Positions 22,046 to 37,407 of a stretch of DNA of 64,000 nt are shown piece by piece. The first letter of the stretch is position 1. Every line of letters begins with the position of its first letter. Below the pieces are notes generated by a model that was not told the origin of the DNA, searched no databases, and saw only the letters and a program-made list of their open reading frames with translations. The position numbers were made by a program, and so were the translations under genes. Location of the stretch: NCBI RefSeq assembly GCF_025602895.1, contig NW_026516220.1, positions 434,001 to 498,000 on the forward strand. The letters are read 5' to 3'. The DNA is from Polychytrium aggregatum. Its lineage: Eukaryota > Chytridiomycota > Chytridiomycetes > Polychytriales.

Positions 22046-23910
22046 CATCGCAGCGTCCCCCCAACCGCACAGCAGCGGCCACCCGAGTGCAAGCCGTCCC
22101 CAACGCGTCCGGCGGCTCTGCCCCCCCCCCAGCCCAGTTCCACAGCTCCCCTCCCCCATGCCGCAGTCCGCACCCGCCCCATCGCGCTTTGTTGCTTGTT
22201 GCTTGGCCGCGCCCGTGCGGGGTGCCCAAATTGTGGTGTCACGGCGTTATTTGCCGCCGTGTCACGCGCGCGTCCACCGCATGTCCAGTGACCCAACCCC
22301 GCCAGCGGCTCACCACCAACAGACAGCGGCGCCGGGTGCAGGCGGCTGTGTGACCCGTCACGCCGCGGCCGCTGACTGGCCGAGCGTCCCTGGTCGGCCG
22401 CCACGCGTGGTGGCTTGGTGGTGGCTTGGCAGTGGCTCGGTGTCGTGCTTGCTTGGATGGGTGTGATTGTGCCCAGCCGTGATGGGGTGGGATGGGTGTT
22501 GCCGCAGCAAGCTCGATCGTGATCGCCGCGTCCTCCATCCGTCTCTTGGCTGTTTCGCCATGAACGCGATCGCTTTCGGCTCCCTCTTTGCTCTGGATTC
22601 TTGCTTCGCTCTTGGATGGAAATTGCTCACACATTCCTCCAACATTGAACACCGCACAACATCGTCCGCCTGCGACAAACAGTGCCGCACCTCACACCCC
22701 GGGGGATCGATACGACCCGCCGCACCACCGGCCGCTCGGGCGCTCCGCATCCGCGACAAACCAGTGCCGCCGTGCCTCCTCCGCTCGCACCGCTCGCACC
22801 ACTCGTCCCGGACTGGATGCTTGTCGCCCTGGGTCCACAAATCAGCTGCTCGTTTACGGCTCTGCGCGGCCAAGGCTTTGCTCCTCCGGAAGTTCATCCC
22901 ATTCATTCCACCGCAGTCCACTCCAGCCCGAACCACATCTCCATTTCAATCTTGCCCGGCTCAGTTCGATTCAATTCAATCCATCCAACTCCATTCTGCC
23001 CTGCTCCACTCACCTCTGCTCAAATATACCCCCATTCCGAATCATATGTCCAGTCCAAACCGCATCTCCCATCCAAAACCACATCTCCGGTCCAAATGGC
23101 CTTGCACCGCTCGTCTCCCCGCCCGCTCCAGGACCCCATCATCCGCTCTTGCTGCATATTGGACATGAGGTCATGCCAGCGCTTTTCTTGTTGCCGGCCC
23201 GGTCTCGCCATCAACGGCCCGACAGACCCCCGGCAGAGGTGCTGCTCTCCGATCGTCAGTCCAAATGCCCTGCTCGCCCCGTGAGCACAAACTGCCCCGT
23301 GGACACAAGCCGCTGCCCATCGGACTCTCCGTCTGCCTGGACTTGGCCAATGCTGCTCGGATTCCGCCATGTGGGAACCTGCTGGGGGGACGAACAAGAA
23401 AGCATGAGCAGCCGGGTGGCATCGTGGAATGCCAGCATGGCCTTCCGCCATCCGGCACGGTCGTCCGCCATCCAATATCGTAGTCGCTTCCCACATGACA
23501 GCCGCACATGCTGGATGTGTCTCCAGCATCCGCCAGCTCCACATCCTGGTGTCCGCCAGGTCCACTTGGTCTTGGTCGCTCGCCCGACTTCCCACGCCAC
23601 ATCCGCTGCTTCGCTGATTGGGCCGCGCTCCGGTGGCGACGCATCACGTGTGACTTGCTTGGCTGGAGCCGGATGCATCCAGGGTCGACCCACCCAGCCC
23701 TAGCAAGCCCTAGCAACCCCTAGCAACCCCGCCCAGGCCCTAGTCTCCCCTGGCCAGCAGCCCTGGTCTGTTTGGCTCGGCCTCTGTTCGTCGTCTGCTT
23801 CTCCCAACCCAGCATCATACCGGCTCGACAACAGCACCAAATCAACCACAGCACCAAATCAACCCCCGCCACCAAAAGCATCGACCCCCAGGGCATTCCC
23901 CCACACCAAC

Positions 23911-26248
<2,338 letters not shown>

Positions 26249-26639
26249 ACGAGGGGCGGGTGGAATTCGGATCGGATTGGATTGGATTGGATTGGATCGG
26301 CGAGGACCTGTTCTGTATCAGGAGCTTTATCGTTGAACAGCGGCCAGATCCTGCCACATGGCCATATCGATCATTCATTTCATAGCGAGAGCGACTGACG
26401 AGCGGGCAGACGGCCAGCGTGAGCCCGGCATGATGTGGTGGGATGTGGTGGGATGTGGTTTGGTGGGATGTGGTTTGGTGGGATGTGGTTTGGTGGGATG
26501 TGGAGGCGAGGTGCCCGTGATCCAGTCAACTCGCCCCATTGCCAGAACCGCATGCGACAGCCCTGTCCGCATCTGCCCTCTTCCCCCTCTGGCGGATTGC
26601 TGGTCTGTCGCTCCTCCAACCAGCTGCAAACGCTTCGCC
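26249..26639. other. short intergenic region with pentamer and GGGATGTGGTTT repeats
   Basis: It contains (GGATT)-type repeats at about 26270-26300 and five to six imperfect copies of GGTGGGATGTGGTTT at about 26432-26505. It lies between the CSN5 stop and the CWC16 start, so it must hold the CWC16 promoter. Confidence 0.6.
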
Positions 26640-28460
26640 ATGGCCGGTAACCATCTCCCGCACCCTTCCTGTCTCGGTGGAATCGCCTGCCATTGAGTCC
26701 CGGCTGCTGCTGCTGCTGCTGCTGCCGGTCGACTGCATTCCTCGGCTCGTGCTGACGACCTCCTATCGCCTCGCTGCTCGATCCTTGCGTCGTCTCATCC
26801 TCTTCCCCGGCATCGGGCATACGCTCTCAGAGCGCCGTGCAACCAACAAATACTACCCCCCTGACTGGGACCCATCCAAGGGCTCGATCAACAAGTTTGT
26901 CGGGCAGCACCCGTTGCGGGACCGGGCTCGGAAGCTCGACCAGGGCATCCTCATCGTACGCTTTGAGCTGCCATACAACATCTGGTGCCTCGGCTGCAAC
27001 AACCATGTTGGTATGGGCGTGCGCTACAATGCCGAGAAGAAAAAGATCGGCAGCTATTACTCGACGCCGATCTGGCAGTTCCGAATGAAGTGCCACCTCT
27101 GCAGCAACTGGATCGAGATTCACACGGATCCCAAGGTATGCTCGCTGTTCCCGGCTGGCCGCCACCGATCTCTCTCGATCGGTGTAGGGTGGAGGCTATT
27201 GCCGGTATATCCAGCTCGTGCCGATGATCCCTGCCTATTGCTCTCATACCGTCATCGGCCCATTAACTGTTGATGGAATCGATGCGTTGGCGCATTTGTG
27301 TTATGGTCAAACTGCCACGGACAGAACTCGGCCTATGTGATCGAGAGCGGAGCCAAAGCCCAAACGACGACCTGGGATCCTGCCGAGAACGGAACGGTGG
27401 TGTTGCAATGTAGGGGACCTACTGTTGATCGAGCAGCACTCATTGGTCATTTGCGATTCTGCCAGTGTCGGATGGAGTCATGGAGACCCCCCCTGCTGCC
27501 TCTGAGCTGAATGCATGCTTCTCAGCTGCGGTCGGTGCTCGCCTGCCATTCGAATGATTTGACCTGACCCGCTCCGATCCGACCCGATCCGATCTGACGA
27601 CGCTTCATGTCTCTGCCTGCTTGTCGAATTGCTGGATTCGTCCATCCGCAGCCGAAGAGGTTTCCGAGAAGCTCAAGGCCAACCCGCTCTTCCGTCTGGA
27701 GCACCAAGCCGTCGACGAAGCCAAGGGTGCAAGCGCTAAAACGCAGCTAACGCAGCTGCAAGAGTCTCGCGACAAGTTCTGGAGGGACCCGTATACCATG
27801 TCGCAGCGGCTCCGCAAGATCTTTCGGGTATGTGGCCCTGGCCGGTGTGGCGAGCGGCAAGGGAGGCGATGGGACGATCGTGCGCTTTGACCATGAGCCG
27901 GGCCAAATACTCGCAGTGTCTCATGAGAGTGCGATTCCCTTTGGCCGGAACGCTGACCAAAGTGCGACTCGACCGATTTGCAGACAGAGAAGCGGGCCCG
28001 CGAGGCTGACGAGAAGGAAGGCCAGGACATCAAAGACAAAAACTCGCTCTCGATCGATATCCTGCCGTCGCGGCCTGAAGACTCGCTTGAGGCACAGCTG
28101 GTCGAGTTCCAGAATCCTGCCCTGCAAACGATGGAGCGCAAGCGCAAGGCCATCGAAACTCGCTCGATCTTCCAGGGGCAGAGTGCTCTGGGCTCGGCTT
28201 CCAAACCCGCCCCGGGGCAGACCTTCAAGGCATTCGAGAAGCTCAAGAAGCTCGGAGGCGATCCATTTTCGATCCGCGAGTCGGTCGGTGTCGTTGTGAA
28301 GAAGCCCAGGCTCACTGGTCGTGATGGCGAAGGCAGCGGTGATCATCCAGCGGAGACAACAGCAGAAACAGCGAACGGGCCAGCGACTGGAGCCATCTCC
28401 CAGACCGCGAGCCTGGCTCTCACAGGCCTGACAGCGTATGCTGAAAGCGACGAAGACTGA
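26640..28460 (+). CDS. CWC16/CCDC130-family spliceosome-associated protein
   Basis: A spliced gene for a CWC16 (Yju2/CCDC130) family protein, nuclear factors associated with the catalytic spliceosome. The conserved core is easy to see: RRATNKYYPPDWDPSKG, RARKLDQGILIVRFELPYNI, then two CxxC pairs (WCLGCNNHVGMGVRYN and MKCHLCSNWIE), which bind zinc in the family. NSAYVIESGA and NPLFRLEH follow, then a charged C-terminal half with likely coiled coil (TEKRAREADEKEGQDIKDK). WDPAENGTVVLQ points to the CCDC130 rather than the Yju2 branch. Exon 1 is only 7 bases (26640-26646, ATGGCCG). The intron 26647-26830 joins it to AGCGCC so that the protein starts MAERRATNKYY, matching the family N terminus. 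Further introns lie near 27136-27325, 27407-27650 and 27828-27983. Confidence 0.9.
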
Positions 28461-29680
28461 AGTTCGAAAGCCGTGCATATTCCCTGTGGACACTGACGTC
28501 CAAAATACTCCGACTTCAACGCGCTCTGGGCCCGATGAAGCCCAGGATGATATCTGCTCTCCCGCGATACTGCTGCTACCATTACTGCTGCACTAGCGAA
28601 TGTCCAGCGATTTGTGCGCCAAAGCAGTGCACCACCAGATACAACACGACCGTGCAAATCGATGCCACGAGGCGATCGTCCGAGGGCATTCTGGCGCCCA
28701 CGACACCATCGCAACTTCATGCACACGAGCCTCCAGCAATGCTGTTGTCGGCCGTATCCCGCCGCCTCCCGTGATTCACATGGTGTCTGCTGACGGCTTC
28801 TTTGGGGCGAGGGAGACAGGAGACATGATTGGGAAGCTCCCAGCCGCCTGAAAGTGCTGCTGTCGTCACTTGGCCGGCCTCGCTTCCAACCGACAGTTTA
28901 TGAATACACTGTGCAGCTAGCCTAAAGAGCGCCGCCGCCGATGCCTATGACCGCTTGCCTCACGATTCAGCAGCAAGCGAGAAGACCCCGCAGCTGCAAC
29001 GGTAACTGTGGCTGTCTGCAGTCCGGGCTTGATGCTCGCCACCGGGGATCGGAAGATAGGTTGCAGGCAAGCCGCTGAGACGGGGCTTTTCGTGTCTCGA
29101 GATCTTTCCCAAGAACGGCACCCACTACTGCAGCACCGGCATATCTCCCTATTCTCCTTTGTCGATTTGTAGGTGTACCCGCCCGGAGCGAGAGAGAAAG
29201 CAAGCACCCGCATCGCCCTTTGTCCCTGCCCGACTGCTCATCCGGCAGAAACATTCTTCGTGGCCAGTGTTCACAGCAGGCTCCACACTCCACTCGGCAC
29301 ACATTCCGCTTGTGCTTTGAGTTCTCTCTAGCATTGTTCTCGTCTTCCACACAGCCATTTATCCGCTTTATATTTTGTCGGCCTACCTCGACTCTCAGCA
29401 CCGCCTCCAAAGCCTTCCAAATGATCTCCCGAGGACACCATAAGCATGTTTGTATTGGGCCGTGGGAAAGCAGTCTGGGGAGTCGTCGCAGCAGACTCTG
29501 GCCCGGCGCTACCGCACAAAGGCTGGCCGATTGCGATGTGATGTGCGGCTCTCCGTCTCGAGTCAATTAGCAGCAGTGTACGTGGGTGGCATAAACAGCA
29601 GAGGCTGGTGTCCGCACCGGTCATCGAGTCGCTCTGGATGTCCTCCAAGTCATTATTGGACGCGTTGGAAGGGAGCTAAA
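28461..29680. other. 1.2-kb stretch without a supported gene
   Basis: Open frames on both strands (for example minus strand 28967-29566) are Cys/Arg-rich and show no domain or sensible splice pattern. I see no RNA gene and no repeat of note. Confidence 0.4.
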
Positions 29681-30776
29681 ATGTCGTCAGTGTCGCCAAC
29701 GGCCGCTCCCACCGAGCACAGCTTCTAACCAGCATGACCGTCTCTGACGTTGTCGGCTCAAGAACTCCAACGAGAAGATCAACCCCAACTTCTCGACGGC
29801 GACCGATTCGTACAAGGCGCCGGATGTAAAGGAGCTGGTAACGAGGCGTGCGACCCACTCCGTGCTTGTTCTCCTCTCCCCGATGAATCCGGGTGTCCTC
29901 TGCTCGCGTTAATGATCTTCTGGTCGTCTTGAGAAGGGCTGGTGGTGAAAAGGCCATCTATCGGCCGACAAACTCACGAGCTCGATCTGATACCACAGGT
30001 GATGAGCTACAATATCGAGCGGGTCCAGTACACCAAAAACAAAAACCGCTCGACCCAGAGCGGCGATTGGTGGGGCGAAAGCGCTCCGGTCGAGATGGCG
30101 GTAAATATCGGTTGGCGCAGCGAGGCGAAGAGGGATGGGAAGAAGGGGTGGGAGTGAATGCAGAGGCGAAGGACTTTGGCTCAACTACCAGCTCGCACAT
30201 TTCGTGTTCGAGTGCTCTCCCGGATAGCGCATGCCACTCCTTCGATCTCTGCCGGACCCCTTCATGCCCCGCTAAACATTGCGCCATCGAACGGCTGCGA
30301 CCTGCTTCCGCCTTGTGCATCGAAACCACTACCAGAGCATCGAGCCACAGCCCAATCGAAAAACTCCGCAAAAGGTCCTGAGCAATTACGGCATGAGCTT
30401 TGGCGAGGAGGGCCATGGCAAGATCGATATTGCAGGCCCAGAATGGTCGCTCCACCGCCGAAAGAAGAACATCCAGGGAGCGCAAGAAACTGGAAGGCAC
30501 TTTAATATCCTCACGGGTATGTGGATGCATGACGATCTAATCGCGAGCGCGGGCAACAGGACGCCCCCAGATGAGAGGATTACTGACGCTTTGTATATCA
30601 CTCCTTGTGTTTCACACAATCGCCCCCATCCGCCAGGCAACGAGAGCAGCGATTCCTCGTACGGACGATACGACCCGAACCGATCCGCCAGACGCATCTC
30701 GTTCGACAAACTGCAGCGACACCAGCTCCAGGAGGAACACGGCCGCTACAACATCATCTCAAACACGCAGTCTTAG
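29681..30776 (+). CDS. small conserved-looking protein of unknown function
   Basis: I do not recognise this protein. A consistent gene model can be built. A short first exon (ATG at 29681, giving Met-Ser-Ser) is spliced to NSNEKINPNFSTATDSYKA. Then come VMSYNIERVQYTKNKNRST, VLSNYGMSFGEEGHGKID with GRHFNILTG, and a last exon ending GRYNIISNTQS before the TAG at 30774. Splice sites are GT-AG in phase (donors near 29838, 30100 and 30514). The product would be about 150-190 residues, basic and hydrophilic, without signal peptide or membrane span. A short motif occurs twice (GRHFNILTG and GRYNIISN). It lies just upstream of the axonemal dynein chain gene in the same direction, so a flagellar role is conceivable, but that is only context. 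Confidence 0.5.
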
Positions 30777-31569
30777 TCGATGTGAACAAATCCGACAACG
30801 AGCCAGCCAAGTCCCTGGCGCACGCAAACCTGCAGTCCGCTTCTACAGTTGCCCGTTGTCACACTTGCTTCGCTTTCGCACTTGTCCGTCGTCGCATTCG
30901 CTGCTGTCTCATTCGCGCTCTCTCGCATGCACTCGCTTCAACCGCCGACCAGCACTAGCCCGCACCCTCGCAGTATCTCATGTTCACCGACGCTTCACAA
31001 ACAACTGTCCATCTCGCCCGATTCCCACGCCCGTCCGTACCTGCATTCACTTGCTGTCGTGTCGATCCCTCTGTGCTTGCCATCTACGTTCGTCCGTGCA
31101 TATTGCTCAACAGCACTGTTGTATAGAATGTGTGTCTGCCCGACCCAACCCCGGTTCTTGCGATCCATTGAGGGTCAAAGAGTCCCAGAGCAAGGACATT
31201 GCCGCTCTCAGTGAGTCAGTCGCTAGTACAGCTCGACCGGCGCAACTCGACTATGGGCGGACGCTCTTGCGCTGCTGTCTCGATCCAGCGGGCTAAATCG
31301 GGCTCGAAGCGAGCAAGCAGATCGATTGCGAGTTTCCCGCCCAAACGGCGTGGGTCTGGGCATGGCCGCATGCTCGATTTGCTTCCGCCCGCATCGCAAG
31401 GCGGGACGCTCCTTCTCAGCCTCTGGCAAGAGAGCGCCATTTGATCAGCGTTTACTCCTGCCAGAAAGTAAACACTTCTTTCGAGATTAGACTGCGGGGG
31501 GTTTCTCATAGCCATTCACTCAGCTAGCCGTCCAGTCGCCCCCTCCATATTTCTATCCATCCAGCAAGT
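30777..31569. other. intergenic stretch upstream of DNAI3
   Basis: There is no coding feature I can support. The frames are Arg/Ser/Cys-rich and unlike the neighbours. It should contain the DNAI3 promoter. Confidence 0.4.
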
Positions 31570-34500
31570 ATGTCGGACCCCCAAACCAGCGGATCGCAGA
31601 CCATCGCGTCGAGCAAGCGCAAGGAGTCGGTCAAGTCCAGCCAAATATCGCTGAAGAAGGATCCTTCGCTGTCGGGGACGGCCGATCATCTTGACGCCAA
31701 CCAAGCCGCCGATGGGAAGCCCAAGACACCATCCAGCGGGCTCGCCAAAGCCGAGTCTGTGAGTCTTGGCCAAAAGTCCGAGGCGAGCACGGTCCATCAC
31801 GGCCTCGAGGAAGCCGCCTCCACCGATGTTCAGACGACCGCTGGCCAGCCAAGGCTGGTTGCAGGTGGAGAAATCCAGGTCGATGGCATCATGCCTCTGT
31901 TTTTGACGGGCACCACCCAGGAGATGTTTAAAATCAAGGGCGGCGAGGATCTCACCCTCGAGAACCCCATGCGGATGATTCCCAAGGCCGATCTGCTGGC
32001 CGATATCCACGCCCGTGCCGCCATCTCGGACTTTTCCCCGGCCAAGCAGATCATCAATGTGAGGATGCTTTGATTTGCTGCCCCCGCCCAACGAGCCTGG
32101 TCTTGCGCCGAACTAACCAGACGAGCTTGCTGTGGCTTTGGTCAGGAATATCCGCAAGAGGAGCTGCTCGTTCACTGGGATCCCGAGTTCAAGTATGGAC
32201 AGAACTTTTTCCTCTTCATCAAGCCGGAGGCTGTGGAGATTCTGTTGAAGGTGGGTCATCGGAGAAGGAGCCTCGGGCCCAGAGGCTTGGGTCGGTCCTC
32301 TCATGGAACGCGTGCTTGATGCCAAATGACGGACCTTGGTTGGTCCTGGTGTCGATTGGTTCCTGGTGTCGATTGGTTCCTTGTGTCGATTGGTTCCTGG
32401 CTGTGGCTGACCGACCTTCACTGCAGCCGATTGTCGTCGAGGCCGCCCCGGAAGAACTTCAAGCCTCTGTTACGTCGGCAAAGAAGGAAAAAGAGCGACA
32501 CAAATGGGAGTGTCTGGGGAGCGACAAGGAAATCGATGCCGAACGAATGGAGAACACCCGTCCGTTGGTATGTGGGAGCGCGACGGCGACCTCTGCCATC
32601 CACCTCGTCCGTATGCTGCGTTGGCTACGGTTTGGACTGGGCACTTTGTCTGCTGCTACTTGGGATCGTTGGCGAGTATTTTTCTATCTGACCCTATGGC
32701 TCTATCCAACACCTCGACCAGATCAACATCCGCATGTCCAGGAAGCGGAGGGACTTTCTTCTCTCGTGCAAATTTGGCGATCGCGATGCCAGCGACGGAT
32801 TTCTGGAGTGCAAGCCGTTCCGAGACCCGACCTACGATATCACGCGCATGGAGCTGCCAAAGTGCATACAAGTAAGGGCTTTGTCGTCAGCGCTACTCGA
32901 ATCGATGTTTGGCTACACCATGACTGGGCATGCATTCTCACGCTCGTACTGACGTTCTGATGGCGGCACCACAGGCCGTCGCCCAGCTGATTGACGCCAC
33001 AATCCAGACTACGTGGTGAGTCTGGAAACTATGATCAAGAGCGATGGCAAATGGAAGCACGGATCAATGGCGCCCGTGTCTGGTGCCAGAGCCTTACCAT
33101 GCCGCAACGAATGCCTTGCTGGATGTGCCGACTTCTGACCTTGCTCACTGCCCAAGGTCGCGAGCCACAAATGCATCTGTGCAATATGAGCCCGCGATGA
33201 TGAACAGCGAAGAACAGGAGCTTCTGTTTGGATCCGAGTCGTTCTACCAGTTCATCCACGAGTCGTCTCCAATGTAAGTTGGCGCCCTTCATGGCTGTCT
33301 TTTGGCGCTGACGAGCCGCTCGATAGCTAACGGTGTCTGTTGGATAGGTTCGAGCACGCTATCCAGCAGAACGAGATCATGGATATATTTATCGATGAGT
33401 ACAAGGAATTGGGTGAAGAGGACGCTACCATTGAGCAGGGTGCACACGCACAGCTCCAGGTATGTCGACGGGCCGACGCAGCCCCACCCAGCGACCAGCG
33501 ATTGGGTGTGTAGAGCGAGGTTGGTGTCGACCGTACCGCTGCATTCTGTTTGGCTCGCTACTCGGTTTGCCAGCCGAAAGGTGCTCACCAACAATCGTTG
33601 TTGCATATGCGTGCTCCTCAGGAATACCAATCATTCACAGACCTGAAGCATAGCAAGGACAGATCCATTTCGTGTGTAGACTGGCACCCAATCCAAACAG
33701 GTACGGCAACTACCATTCATCGCTCTCGACTACGCCGGAGGCATATACAGATGAAACCCAAAGCTCAAACACCTCGGGTGCACTCGAAGTGAAGCTCATC
33801 GATGCGGAACCGGCTATTTAATCCATAATCACGTCAGGCGTTGTTGCTATTTCATGCGCGCATCGACTCACGTTTGACGATAGAGTTGAGTCTGGACTCA
33901 TGTTCCGCGCACACAAGTCGCTGCTCTTAATCTGGAGCTTTCACGACCCTATCCACCCACAGGTAGATTTATGCTTGTGTCTGTGCTGCCCGCCAGAACG
34001 AGCGCTTGAGCAGCCATCGCAGCTGCAGCGAACGAGCCTTCGTGCTATGCTCGCTCATTCCATGGTTTGGATGGATCTGACACTCTCGATCACACAAAGC
34101 TTATCCTTGAGGCGCCGGACGATATAATGTGTTTCAAATTCAATCCTCGCGATACCAATATCATCGCTGGAGGGTGCATCAATGGGCAGGTGCGGTGCGG
34201 TGCGGTGCGGTGCATAGTGCCCCATGCAGACATGTCTTGCTACATGACATGCAACCAAGTCTGTGTCGCTTCGGACCATGTATCTCCGCTATTTGCTGCT
34301 CGGACTAATGCTTCTCAAATGATTGCCCAGATCATTCTGTGGGACATTGCTGAGTATGAAGATAAACTCAAAACAAACCGCAAAGCCAAAAGTGCCAACG
34401 AAGATACCTCTGGCAACAAAGTCATCAGCAACCGCCATGTCGAGATGGCCCCTATCAAATACTTTGCTGTTTCCTCGATTGAACTCAGTCACAAGGGTCC

Positions 34501-37182
34501 GATCTCGGACTTGCACTGGCTTCCCAAGAACATGGAGGTGAGTGAACTGCCGTTTTGGATGTTGCAGCAGCCAACGTGCTGGAAAGAATTTAAAGTCGCC
34601 GAGACTGAGTCGATTCTCCTGCCGCACTATCTTGAGTCGGGCCCTGCACGCTCCTAATTCCGTGCTCTCTCTATCCTCTGGTACCTGTGTTTCGCGCGTC
34701 GACTTTGACTCCCACGGCTGCGTGCAGCTCAACCACAGCGGCGAGTTTGCAGAGAGCGCCGAAAACGGACACAAGCAGCTCATCACTGCCTCGGTTGACG
34801 GACATGTTGCGTTCTGGGATACGCGCGCCAAGAAGGAGCTCAAGGCCCTTGATCTCGTGTGGAAGCCGTTTCTTCGGGTGCGTTAGTCTGACGGCGGGCA
34901 TGAAAATCGACTGTGTAACGATATGCAAGAAACACCGCCGAGACACTCTGACCCTCGATCTATCCGTAGGTACCGTTGAGTGCCATGGACAACACCTATG
35001 ACTATGGTTTGACAAAGATCAGCATCCGAACGCAAATCACGACTGAGAAGAGCGGATCAGGTGGGCGGACGTTCCCTGGAACTCTCTTCCTCTCTCAGCA
35101 CCCCAGCGGAGAAGCGCACTCGGCTCGTGTGGGAATATCGGATACTCCCCCATTCAAACGACTCGTTGATGTGTGGCTTGCCGTTTCTGAGGGCTCGTGG
35201 AGGTGGATTAGCACTGGAGTGCGGCCTCATTACGACAGTCATAGAGCAAGCCTTACGCCTCTCGGTCCATCCCTTGATTACCGACAGAGGCGGATCTCAC
35301 ACAGGCATCCGAGTCCAAGGACGGAGATCAGGCGAGAGCCAAGAAGGCGACTCCAGGCAACGGGTTCAGCAGCAAATTTTACTGTGCCACTGAGGTGGGT
35401 GCGGCATTCGGAGCGATGCTGTCGTGGTGCTCTAGCTGTGCTGCAAGAATATTGACTTCTCCCGCTTATTCAGGAGGGTGATCTTATATACGCCGACTGG
35501 GTCGCCGAAAAGACAACCGAAGAAAAAGGTAGGGGACGACTTTGTGTGCTGGCACGAGAGCAGTAGTCAGCACGAATTACGAGGGACAGTGAGGTGTGGC
35601 AGGGTCGGATCGCTTCAGCATGCTGAGGCGCCACGGTTTGATGTTAAATGGTGACATGCATCGGGCTTAATGGAGCCCGGAAGACGATACTTACGATATG
35701 GGGTAATCGCAGCCTCTCGGGTGGAGCATGCATTCAACTGCCACTTTGGGCCGATGAGCGACGTGCAGCGCTCGCCGTTTTTCCCCGACGTTGTCCTCAG
35801 TGTTGGGGGGTGGTCTTTCCACATCTGGAAGGAAAAAATAGTGGTGAGTTCTGCAATGGACGCCGCCCGCTGCTTTCAGTCGGTGGCAAAATGCCTCAGA
35901 AAGCGGTGTGACGTACTGAGCACCCTGCGAATATCAGATCGGCCCTCTCCTCAGTTCACCGCCATCTCAAGCGTACATGATCTGCGGAAGATGGAGCCCG
36001 ACAAGGCCCGGCGTGTTTTACATATCCAAGTCGGACGGCACGATCGAAATCTGGGACCTTCTCGACCAGTAAGCCGCTGTCCTGAATTGGCTGTGCTGAT
36101 CAGCAGAGGGACAGATGTCATAAATTCAGTCGTGGATCAAGCGATGGACCGGTTCATGGTTCAAGTCGTAGATATAGCGACGCTGGGGCGCATCTCATTC
36201 CCGGGCTCTTTGCAACTCACGACCCGTTTACCTCCTGAATCAGGTCGCACTTGCCGATCACGGTCCAAAACGTCTCGTCGATTGCTATATCGTATATGAC
36301 AATTCACCAGTACCCGAGTGAGTTGCAGCAGCCACTTCCTCAGCCCTTCAGCTGCAGAATTGGTGTTGAGTGCTACTGGAACGTTGAATCGGAGCTATTG
36401 ACTGCTGGTCGGTGTTGTTTGCAACAGACAAATCGCAAATGAACTCGCAGTTCATTGCTGTCGGAGACGACGAAGGCACGCTTCACATTCTCGAGGTGCC
36501 GCGAAATCTGTCCAAGCCCGTCAAGAACGAAGTGAGTCTGGTCTCTGCGATTGGTGCATGTGATGCACTTCGGATCAACGATCGTCGGAGAGTTGGGGGT
36601 TGCTGGTCTCCTTTAGCTGACTGGCTTCGTATATCACACTTTCCAGCGATCCATCATCCAAACCTTCTTTGATCGGGAAGTGCGGCGTCTGTCGTACGTC
36701 AAGGGACGCAAGGAAATCCGTATAAGTGAAAAACCAAAATGGGAGCAAGCCGCAATCGAAGCCAGTTTGGTAAGCCGTAGTCGTCGAGAACACGAACGTG
36801 CTGGTGTAGTGCATGACCATACTGGAGATGGCTGGCTGTCGACATTCGGTTCGATGGCTTGGTTCATCCTTACACTGATGTTCCTTCGTATGGTGGTTGA
36901 ACAGGCACAGAAGCGCAGCGAGGAGAAGAAAGTGGAGGAGAAGAATCCTGAGGAGGAGGAGGAGAAAGCGGAGAAGGAGTATCGTGCTATGGAGCGCAGG
37001 TAAATGCCTGATTTTTGCACGGGAACACATCAGTGCCGCCATCTTCGAGTGGGCCTGAAGTATGCCGGGACAGATTTATCTGACTGACGACCATGAATCA
37101 ACCGCACTTTACTGCGGCACTCAGCTTCTTGGAAGCCGAGGGACTGCTGCCACCTGAGGAACCCGAAGCGCCTCCCGCATAA
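31570..37182 (+). CDS. DNAI3: axonemal dynein intermediate chain 3 (WDR63 family)
   Basis: A gene of 15 or more exons. It encodes a WD-repeat dynein intermediate chain of the DNAI3/WDR63 type (IC140 of inner-arm dynein I1/f), which tethers inner-arm dynein to the axoneme of motile flagella. The N-terminal half has MPLFLTGTTQEMFKIKGGED, EYPQEELLVHWDPEFKYGQN and FRDPTYDITRMELPKCIQ, family-specific segments. WD-type blades follow: SISCVDWHP, LLIWSFHDPIHPQ, CFKFNPRDTNIIAGGCINGQ, IILWDIAEYEDKL, QLITASVDGHVAFWDTR, GVFYISKSDGTIEIWDLLDQ and QFIAVGDDEGTLHILEVP. The C terminus is a charged coiled coil rich in Glu/Lys (EEKKVEEKNPEEEEEKAEKE) ending PEAPPA. The start at 31570 gives MSDPQTSGSQ. Some mid-gene exons (34880-36100) are less certain because the introns are dense. 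The gene shows that the organism has a motile flagellated stage. Confidence 0.88.
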
Positions 37183-37407
37183 GCCTCGAGCGATTGCAAT
37201 CTCCACAGCCTGAGTCGCATGCAATGAAATGGTTCGGTCGTGGTGCACGAATCGCGTTTGACAGTGTCGGCCAACATGAGACACATAAGATGAGGAGGGC
37301 TGATGCAACTAGTGAACGGCGCTCATCTATCGGGATCCATTCAAGATGCCGTGCTGTTGCCGCCAGTTGTTGCAGCCAATTTCATCTTGGCTGAAATGCC
37401 CATTACT

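Larger units (their letters stand above)
19784..23910. other. 4.1-kb low-complexity divergent intergenic region
   Basis: It lies between the divergently transcribed zinc-finger gene and CSN5. From about 19900 to 20640 the plus strand is strongly purine-rich (GGAGA-type). After that come GTGTGG-rich sequence (20755-20835), a 21-base minisatellite (20863-20976), GATGTGAT-type repeats (21150-21245), GTGCTGCACTGTG repeats (21600-21725) and (CTG)12. Very long open frames exist (up to about 700 codons on the minus strand), but they are compositional artefacts with no domain. It could hold long 5' leaders, an unannotated noncoding transcript or a replication/regulatory element; none is proven. Confidence 0.45.

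Noticed and set aside
20109-22229. Minus-strand open frame of about 700 codons
   Set aside because: It spans several unrelated simple repeats, is Pro/Ser/His/Arg-rich without domains, and overlaps equally long frames on the other strand. It is a composition artefact.
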